Positions 1-9,400 of a DNA stretch of 64,000 nt are shown one piece after another. Every line of letters begins with the position of its first letter. Position 1 is the stretch's first letter. The position numbers were made by a program, and so were the translations under genes. This stretch comes from Lytechinus pictus (lineage: Eukaryota > Echinodermata > Echinoidea > Temnopleuroida > Toxopneustidae), in assembly GCF_037042905.1 (NCBI RefSeq), contig NC_087251.1, positions 43,091,373 through 43,155,372 of the forward strand, in the 5' to 3' direction. The notes below the pieces were generated by a model. The model saw nothing but the letters and a program-made list of their open reading frames with translations, had not been told where the DNA came from and searched no databases.

Positions 1-192
1 CCTTAATATGGTATGCTGTGTGAAAATTAAAGCTCTTGGTATAGAAAAGCAATATGCCTTCACCAACAGGTAATGAACTACAACTACGACAAATTCCAGA
101 CTGCGCACAGACAGAAAGAAGTAGGAGGGAATGTCATCGACGTGCAAGAGTTGGTAACATTTCAAGGGAAAGTGCTGATATGTAAAGGATAT

Positions 193-434
193 ATCTTTCG
201 TAGATTGCTCTAGCACGTTCCGTCTCCTTGTATCTCAGCTCCATCTTGATGTATGAGAACCAGGCTTGTTCTTCGGGTTCCCACTGCATCCATCGTTCAA
301 ACACCTGTCTGGCTCCGCCCACATTACCCACCAGCTCCTCCATGTAGGTGTACTTGTACCAGAACTGATTGACGCGAGGTAGGATCGTGATGGCTCGATC
401 CCAGATGTTACGAGAATGGTTGATCTGTTTGTGT
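193..434 (-). CDS. CRNKL1: CRNKL1 coding exon 5, ending at a probable U12-type AT-AC donor
   Basis: 242 bases after a TTGTAG acceptor encode residues 124-204, from [16 protein letters not shown] through the third and fourth HAT motifs to RARAIYER. Similarity to CRNKL1 stops at YER(F/Y). No GT donor lies there. Instead the minus strand reads AGAT|ATATCCTTT, an exact match to the U12 AT-AC 5' splice-site consensus. Reading through would reach a stop at position 134 with unrelated sequence. The next exon is outside the window. Confidence 0.8.
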
Positions 435-3400
435 CTACAAGAATTAAGAACACCCAAAACTATTATTAACACAGAAATGATGAAATATATAAAAATGATA
501 AATGATAATGATAAATCCATAATTTATTGTTCGAAATAGACATGAAATGAAATACTCCGAAAATTTGCTTTGCCCAATTGATCGTGGGCTCGGCAGCCGC
601 TGTGCAGCGCCAGATCGACGAGGCTCTATCCCTTTAATCGTTGAACGCCAAACACCAAATAAGTGCCTGATAAACCATAATTGGTTAAAAATATGATTTC
701 CTCTACAATAAAAATCATGTTTTTAGCCAAACTTCATAAAATGTATGATTATTTCTACTTTTAGTCATTAAACTTAACTAATTTCATATTGTTTACTATC
801 AGAATAAAGATAATTTCCACTGAAAAAAAGCACAAAAAAAGTATTCAAAAAAAGAAAATTAAAGTAAAACGTTTTTTTGCCCAAAGTGCATTTGATCACA
901 ATTCTTAAGTCTGTAACAAAGAAATAGCAATAAATGCAGTATTAGGGCTGTAAAAAGATAATTAGAGTATACTGTTAATTTCATGCATAAATCAGCATAA
1001 ACAATTATTCATTAGATTATGGGGAAAATTTTACTACACAGATTTAATCACTTTAATGGCACCTACATGTATAGACTTACTTCATTTCCATCTCTGCATA
1101 TTTCAACCAGATTGTGACATTTCTGTGCTCCACATCCAAAGCTCTTTCCCAAATTGATCTTGCTCTGTGGAAAAAGAAAATGTATAAACAAACAAGTGGA
1201 AACTTTATATATTGAATTCTATGCGATCATAAACATAACATTTGATTTTGAAGGGATCTTAATATCAGTGCTGTGAACACAAATACAAAGAACTGAATAA
1301 AATGAAAAGCTTTTTCACAGAGGAAATTATGCAAAAAGAATAGGAAAATAATGGGATAATCACAAACAAAAAAGCTTTAAAAAATGAACTCTCACATCCA
1401 TGTAATATAAAAGATTTATTCAAATATTAAGAGTTAAGTCAGATCAACCCCTATTCCTATTTCTCCAGTATTGATTTGCCATCAATATCAAGTTGAGATT
1501 TATTTTTGTTTTCTAAATCAATTAAGGTGTTTTTTTTCTTTTCTAAGTATATATAAAAATGATACATATACAGTAAAAATATATACATGGCTTGAATAAT
1601 ATTAGTATATATAAAAAAATATTTTTTCCTTGTAACATCGGAAACACTGTTTATCAAATCATCCATATATCGAGTTTTTATTATGCTAACATTTTTTTGT
1701 GGAAAATATATTAAACATCTCTGGACCCTTTAAAATGAAAAAAAAAATTCAAATAAACAGTTATATATCAAATTGTAGATAAGATGACAATTTGGAGATG
1801 GTAAAGAATGATCATTTTGTATACCAACAAGAAATATTTAAACAGATAGAGACTAAAAAAAAAATAGGAAAAGCCATAAATTCGGTAAAAGCAATTCTAC
1901 ATACATACATTCTCTATGCTTATAATCCTTACCGAGCAATTTCATTTTGACTCTCTTCCCACTTGGCATACTTGATCCAGTTTCCCACCATAGAACGGTT
2001 TTTGCGGATGTTATCCTCAAATTCTTTCCTCTTTCTCAGTCTGTATTCTTGCAGTTCATCTGGGTCTGTAATCTTTTGCTTTGGAGGCTGTAATTTGTTG
2101 GAAGGGATAGATAGATTATTCATGTAATTCCATTTTATTATTCATGGGAGTGTTTCATGAAGAGTTTTGTCAGTGATTTTTCACTGGCTAACTTGCTCTT
2201 AGCCAATCAAATGCAAGGATTTCCAGTAGCTTATAACATCTAACTATTGGTGAAAACCAATGGCAAAACTCATAATGAAACATTGGCTAATTTTGCTCTC
2301 AAGCCATTCAAATGAATTTCAAGTAGCTTAAAACATCTGGCTGTAGCTGAAAATCACTGACAAAACACTTCTTCAACTATTCCCCAGAACGTCAGTTTGT
2401 ATGGATTTGGATTGTCACAATAAATTCTGAATGGATCTGATATCAACGGAAACTGTCATATTTTTTTCTGATTCTGATATGTCAATGCCCATTCTATAAG
2501 ATACAAAAGTATTGAAAGAGAACTATATGGATTACATTCTGAATATTTCCATAACAATGTGGTAGTCATCAAGAATTCTAGAGAATTCGGGTCTGTTGGG
2601 TCATTAATGTTAACAAATTAAGGAATTGGGCATCTACTGTCAATGAGTTGATTCGCCAAAAAAGGTTAGTTCATGGGATGAGGACATGAAATGGGTCTAC
2701 ATTTTCCGAGAAATGATGATTTACACAGTAAAACATGATAATACATAATGATAATAACATAATAATACTGATTGTCATTTATATAGCGCTTTATCAATTT
2801 ACGACTGCTCAAAGCGCTTCACAACTATTATTACCCGGTCACTGGATTCATAGCATTTTAAGCAGCCTGTTAGGCGCACACTTGCTAAACCAACCACAAT
2901 GACGGTTGTTTCCTACCGGTACCCAATTAGCACCTGGGTGAGAGTGGCAAAGTGTGGATTGACGCCTTGCCAAAGGATGCTGGCCATGGTGGGATTCGAA
3001 CACACAGCCCTCTGATTACAAGGCGAGAGTCAGAACCGCTACACCACGGCGCTTCCACATACATGAAAATGCATGATAAGTCTAGAGAGAGATCATAAAG
3101 AATTCTTTTAATGACTGATTCATATGAGAAAAGATCAAGGGTTGTAAGAAAAGATGGGACAGAGCAAGAAAATGAATGAATGGATGAATGAATGAATGAA
3201 AAGATATATAGTCTTTGATATACTTACAGGAGGAACCAACTCAAGTTCTCTTTCCTTGGCCTCTCTGAGGATCTGTTCTGCAGTAATCTGCACCTCTGCA
3301 GGCATTTTGTTTTTAACCTGTTGGAAAATGAATAAAAAAAAAACATACAGTAAGTATTTTTACATTAATGTAGGGGAGATTGGGGTTAGTTGGAATGCAG

Positions 3401-6400
3401 GGTAAGTTGAAACATTGTAATTATCTTTAACGCCTTTAAATAAATTTATGCAATACTGCCCTCAATTTATTGCCATTATCAACAGCAATCCACCATATTG
3501 GTGAAGTTAAAGGAAGTTTTTTTTTCTCACCTTCTGAGTAATTTTTTTCTCTTTCAGAAATGTTTTATTATCTCAGAGAAGTTTATAGATCAAGTTGGCC
3601 AGTTTTGGGGTATAATGGACACTTGTACCAAGCTACAAAACAAGGTTATTATTATGCCATGGTGAAGTCCCTTATTTGTGCTGTAAGTTTGTAAATGTCA
3701 AATGGGCCTCTGGGGTTAGTTGGAACAAAATTAAAGGGGCTTTTTGGAACATGTTCCAACTTACCCCAAACATAATTATGAATAAAAACATTGGATATGA
3801 GAAAAAAATGTATACAGTATTTCACACTCTTTTGAACATGTCTTGTAAGCCATGCTTATGTTTCTCAGTTAGGTCTGAGTGTGCATTTAAGGCCTATTAT
3901 AAGCCCCTAATTCAATATCAACCCTTATCAAACTGGGGGGGGGGTCAATTTGAGCCCCCGCCCCTCGACAAATTTTGTCACTATGCTGTCGCGCGAAATT
4001 TTTTGACCGCACCGCTCGCTGACTTTTTACTTTCAAGTCTTGCGCATCATTCAAGACCAAATTAGCGATGCCCGGGTGCGCGGTTTTGTATGTGCATGTC
4101 GGAACCAAAATTGCTCAAAAAAGTGATTCCATACATGTACAAGGTCAATGCAAATTGTGTTTTTCATGGTCAATTTAGGGCAAATTTCATATGCTTATTT
4201 GCATAATTAATTTAAAATATAAACAATTATTAAACAATTGTCATGTAAATTTGATGCAGAAGTACATGAAACTGCTGATACACTTAATTGCATGTAAAAT
4301 CAAACACACACAAATACGCGGATTTCTACTACACAGTTGGCTTGCGTGAGTGGCTGTACAATAGAAAACAAATTTTAACAAATCAGAATACACACCTTTT
4401 TATATTTTGAACTTGAAAAAAATAAAGCAAATAAGCTAAAACCATGTGATATCACAGTTGTAAATAGTTTTAGTATAATTCTTAATTGACCATGCAGTGT
4501 TCCACCAGAAATATTGCCGCCGAGATCGCACATGTTCTATCTATCGCAACGGCGGGAAATTTGACACCCTTCCAATATGGCTCGATCCCAAAAATCTGAC
4601 ATATCGGCAGATTGAAGACGTCTGATGCTCAGAGCCGAAAGAGGTCCGTTTGGTAAGTAAATTATCATTATTTACAGATTTCTATATCAAAATTATTGAT
4701 AGCTAATAATTAAAATCGGCATTTGCACAGATAAAATAGGGAGACCGCAAGATGTTTCTATCTCATCAACCACTTCATTAAACTGTTTGATTTTTTCAGA
4801 TCTTGATGAAAATAGTGCAAAATAGAAATTTACCAAATTTCGTAGTAATCCATGAATCGGTTTTTGGGTAATATTAATAATCAAATGAATTTCGAATGAA
4901 ATTCAGCCAAATGCTCCCAATAGGCTCTGTAGAATAATCTGTCACAACAACACACACACAGCTGAAACACACAACTACACACAGAGTGCAGATATTTTGT
5001 GTGCAGTTTTGCATTGGGCTTTCTGGAGTAGTGGGGGAAGGAAAGGAAAAGTTAGACCTCTGTCGCGTTCGTTCTTGGTATCGATCGGCCATTTTGTTTT
5101 CAATATTGACAGGAAGAGAACGAACGAGACAGAACTTTTCCTTTCTTTTGAGGGTCCAGTTTGTGCCTTGATGTCAGGATTCTGTGTCACAATAGACGTT
5201 CATCCATATAATTGAGGTAAGTGCATAATTTATTTTCCCCCTTTTATTTGGTGTGCTATTGCGACCCCATTCTACCCCATTTTGGAGAGCATTTGTCTGC
5301 CTAGTATTACACGGACGAGTCCTGGGCTCCGGCCCGCTTTGCGGGTCGGTGAGTGCCATTCTGCCAAGATGCGGGCCGGAGCTCCCTGGGTTAGGTAGTA
5401 ACCACTCATTCAATGAACAAGGTTATGATATAACCTTGTTCTCAGTTACATCTCCATGTGTGGCAAAATAAGGGTGGCAATTTTGGCTTATTTTCTCTTT
5501 TTCTAAGGGACAAATGCTTGATTTTCTTATACTGTCAGTTTTCAATAAAGCTATTCATCATAAAACTTGGCTCTTGTGTAAATTTGATTCTTTGAATTAT
5601 TTTTTCTTAATTAAAAATAGAGATTGAAAAATGAAAATTTTCTTGCCATATTACTTTCCACCAATAGAGGGCGTACACAAAAATATGCCAAAAATACAAG
5701 TTTTTGAGTGCTCTGGTGAATACAAAAATTACTAATGAAAAATAAATTGTAACTATGGAAATTAATAATTTTGATCACAAAAGTGATATTTTAAAGTGTG
5801 TGCTATGTACAGCATTGGCATACCATAGTCCTACCTGTAGATTCTCCACAGGCAGGATGGTTGCAAATGTAAAGTAGGTTATTTGGAGCATTTTATTTTC
5901 TTTAATTTGATACCAAAATTAGGGTGTCTTTGTGAATTTGAGGAGAAATGACATTCAGACTGACAGAAATGTAACATTTTTGAAAAAAAAATCCAATTAT
6001 TGGCTGCAAAAAAGAAGAATGAAATTAGGACAATTTTCAGCATTTCTCTGCCATAGACTGTGTAGTTAAGAAATGGACACACACAATTCCAAATTTTTAG
6101 CTTCCGAGAGCTGTTATAAATTTATCATTAATGCCAAAAACTTGTCCATAAAGAGTCCAATATAATTTTTTATGCTCTTTCTGATGGTATGATTTTTATA
6201 AAGATTTGGAAACCAGATCACAATGAAAAATTGCGACAAAGCGAAAAAAAATCGTTAGAAAACGCATGGGGAAATGGCAATCTCAACACACACACAAATA
6301 AGGGTTTGCAATTAATCTCTAAATCCTTATTCAAAATGATCATATATATGATCATTTTGAATAAGGATTTAGAGATTAATTGCAAACCCTTATTTGTGTG

Positions 6401-9400
6401 TGTGTTGAGATTGCCATTTCCCCATGCGTTTTCTAACGATTTTTTTTCGCTTTGTCGCAATTTTTCATTGTGATCTGGTTCGTTTTAAACGGTGTGTTTT
6501 AAAACATGTTTTAAAACGCGTTTTAAAACACCCGTTTTTTTTTACAAAAAAAACGTGTTTTAAAACACCGCATAGACTTGTGTGTTATAAATTTGCATGG
6601 ATGTAATTTTAGATGAATGTTTTTTTTTTATACTGTTATTTCTGAAGTGGTGTATTATTTTCTTCTAACTAAAACTCTTTTTCAACACCACTCCTTTTCT
6701 CCTCTTTCTCTTTCCCCCTTCATTCTTTCTTTCTCCATTGCTTTGTCATGTTCCTCTTCTCCCTGTTCAATTGTGCACATCAATCCATATTAAGATTATT
6801 CTCATTTTAACAAACATATCTGAGTGTTGTGCTCACTTTTTGGACAGGGAAAGAAACACTTTAAAATGAGCTCAAATACATGTACATGTAATAGAAGTAC
6901 TTAAATGAAATGGAAGTGTTGCACAAGCACAATAATATTTTACAGATAGACTGTAAACCTGACATACTCTTGAGACACACCGTACACACAAAAGCAGGTA
7001 AAACTTTGTGCTTCGTAAAGATGAAGAAAGGTACTTTAAACAATATAAGATAATCAGCTAGCAAACCTTAACCCTAACAATTCCAGGGGACATTAATGGC
7101 CCCTAAAAAATTTGGGGATGCATGCATGGGTATGCAGTTATGATATACACCACAATTGCATATTATCAGATCCCGAATTGCTCAAAAACAAGATTTCATG
7201 TATACACCCAATGTGAGTTCTTGCCAATATTTGAATCTGTATCATTATTTTTACTTATTGTTAATGATTGGAAAATTATTGCCAAAAATTTATATTTGTA
7301 ATAAAAAAAGTTTTAAAAATCTGCACATAAGTTAAAAAGTAAAAAAAAAACATTACCGGTATTAACCTAGATAGACTGGGCTATTTAGTTTCCTAGAAGA
7401 CTGACGGGGGCCTTATGACCTGGGCCGTCAATCGCGGGATCACAATGAAAATTGGCACATGCATTACCCATGGCATAATCTAAAAAACTATAAATCAAAT
7501 TGTGCATAAATCTCATTGCTAATTTATGTGTAAAATCAAAAGTTTGCTCTAATTAACTAAATAATGCCCCTGAAAAAGTGAAATGCTCATTTTTGGTTCA
7601 CAGACTCTTTATAGGAATCTGATCAAATGTTCTTTAAAAAAAATTCAACATCACATTTATTTTCTTATGTATTTTATTTTTTCAATGGAAATAGTAAGGG
7701 GCTATATTTTGACCGTAAACAAGGTGAAATTAATTGATTTTCATTGGTAAAAGGAAACTAATGACACATTTATGAATTTTGGCTAAAAACATTATTTGCA
7801 TTGGATTTGTACAAGAATTCACGTTTTTGAGCAATTTTTGGTCTGCATGCACTTACAAAATGTTGTGTAATTTCGGAACCGCATACCAGGGGGTTGCAAA
7901 AGTTGCGTGAGACTCAAAAAAGGAAAATCTGAGTGAGGCGGTAAAAAAATGCGCAGCAGATTTATCGCGAAAATGAAATAAAGCATATTGATTTACCGGT
8001 TATGAAATTAAGCTTTGAAACCCCATGTACGTCAATTTCTTCCATTGTGCAAATTTATCGCGAAAAATGACAAGGGGGGCTGAATCAGCCCCTCCCAGTC
8101 TTTTTAGGGTTAAAAAAACATTCTATAGTAGGCCTATACTGATTTTTTTTTTATATGATCAGAATTCCTGAATTAAAAAATAAATAGTTCAAGGGCTTTA
8201 TAATTTTATTTATAGATTTGAATAGAATTTGTATTTCATGCACTAAAATTGGTATAATTGATTCAAATGAAATAAAGCATAACTGTAATGAAATTAAGCT
8301 TGAACCCCATGTACGTCAATTTCTTCCATTGTGCAAACTCTTCTTGCCCCCCCCTTGACAAGACTCAATATATATCGGGAGTCGGGACTACATGTATATG
8401 TACATGTATTAGAAATAAAATATCAACTAACTTTTTTTTGTAGGCATTCAATTTCCATGAGTTAGTAATTTTTGGGGAAATATGAACTTTTCTGTTGGAA
8501 ATTCATTAAAAAAATTGTGGTCATCTCTTATTTAAAACATCAAGAGCTTAAATCATACTGTATTAAGTGTATAGTTTAATTGATTTACAGAAAATTGCAT
8601 CATTCGTTGAAAAAAAAACGTTTTAAAACGATTCAAAACGTTTTAAAACAATAAAAAACGTTTTATTTGTTTTTTTTAATAAAAAACGTTTTTTATTACA
8701 ACCCTGCTTACTATCAAAAGAAGCCCCTGAATTTTCTCTTTCCATACATGCCAAACACAAGTTAATAATCAATTCAGATAACATTTTTCTAGCAGCCTGA
8801 ACTTCCCGAAAAAATGTGCCATATTTTCCCCTAAATCCATGAAATCAGCCTGTTTTATGCTGACACTTTTCAGTATGGCTTCAGACACCCTACCAAAATC
8901 ATCTAATTTGGATAACGGGATCATATGTCAGAAATGCGTTGAACTTTGATTTTTCTCTCAAAACCATGACCATTTTTGGGTGTTGTGAATGCGGTGAAAA
9001 GGGCAAAAAATTTTGCTGTGTGCAGTAAAATTTGTACTTCCCCAACGTTACGGACGCGAGCGTCGCGTAACGTTGGGGAAGTACAATAAGAAACAAGATG
9101 GCGGCGTAAACATCGGGCAAGTCTCTTCCGTCTTTTCACAATATTTTTTCATTTTTTTGATGAATTCTTGTTTTAAAAATAACAACGAGAGTGTAGAAAT
9201 GTCGGAAATGAAGTTTTATCCAATGTATGGTAGGGGGTCCTAAAGCTACGCGGGTCCTAAAGCTATGCACCACTAATCGCGCATGCAGTTTTTAATGGCA
9301 AATGCGCACTCTGTGTGTGGAACTGTGACTGCAGTGTGACGAACGATTCCTATTCATTTTCTTCTACAGAGGCTGCAGTAAATCTCTAAATGCAGAGAAA

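Noticed and set aside
3676-4065. 129-residue open frame in CRNKL1 intron 1
   Set aside because: Spans the boundary of two transposon families (3380-3769 and 3919-4215).
6189-6473. 94-residue open frame over the 270-bp palindrome
   Set aside because: The same protein is read from both strands owing to symmetry; not a gene.
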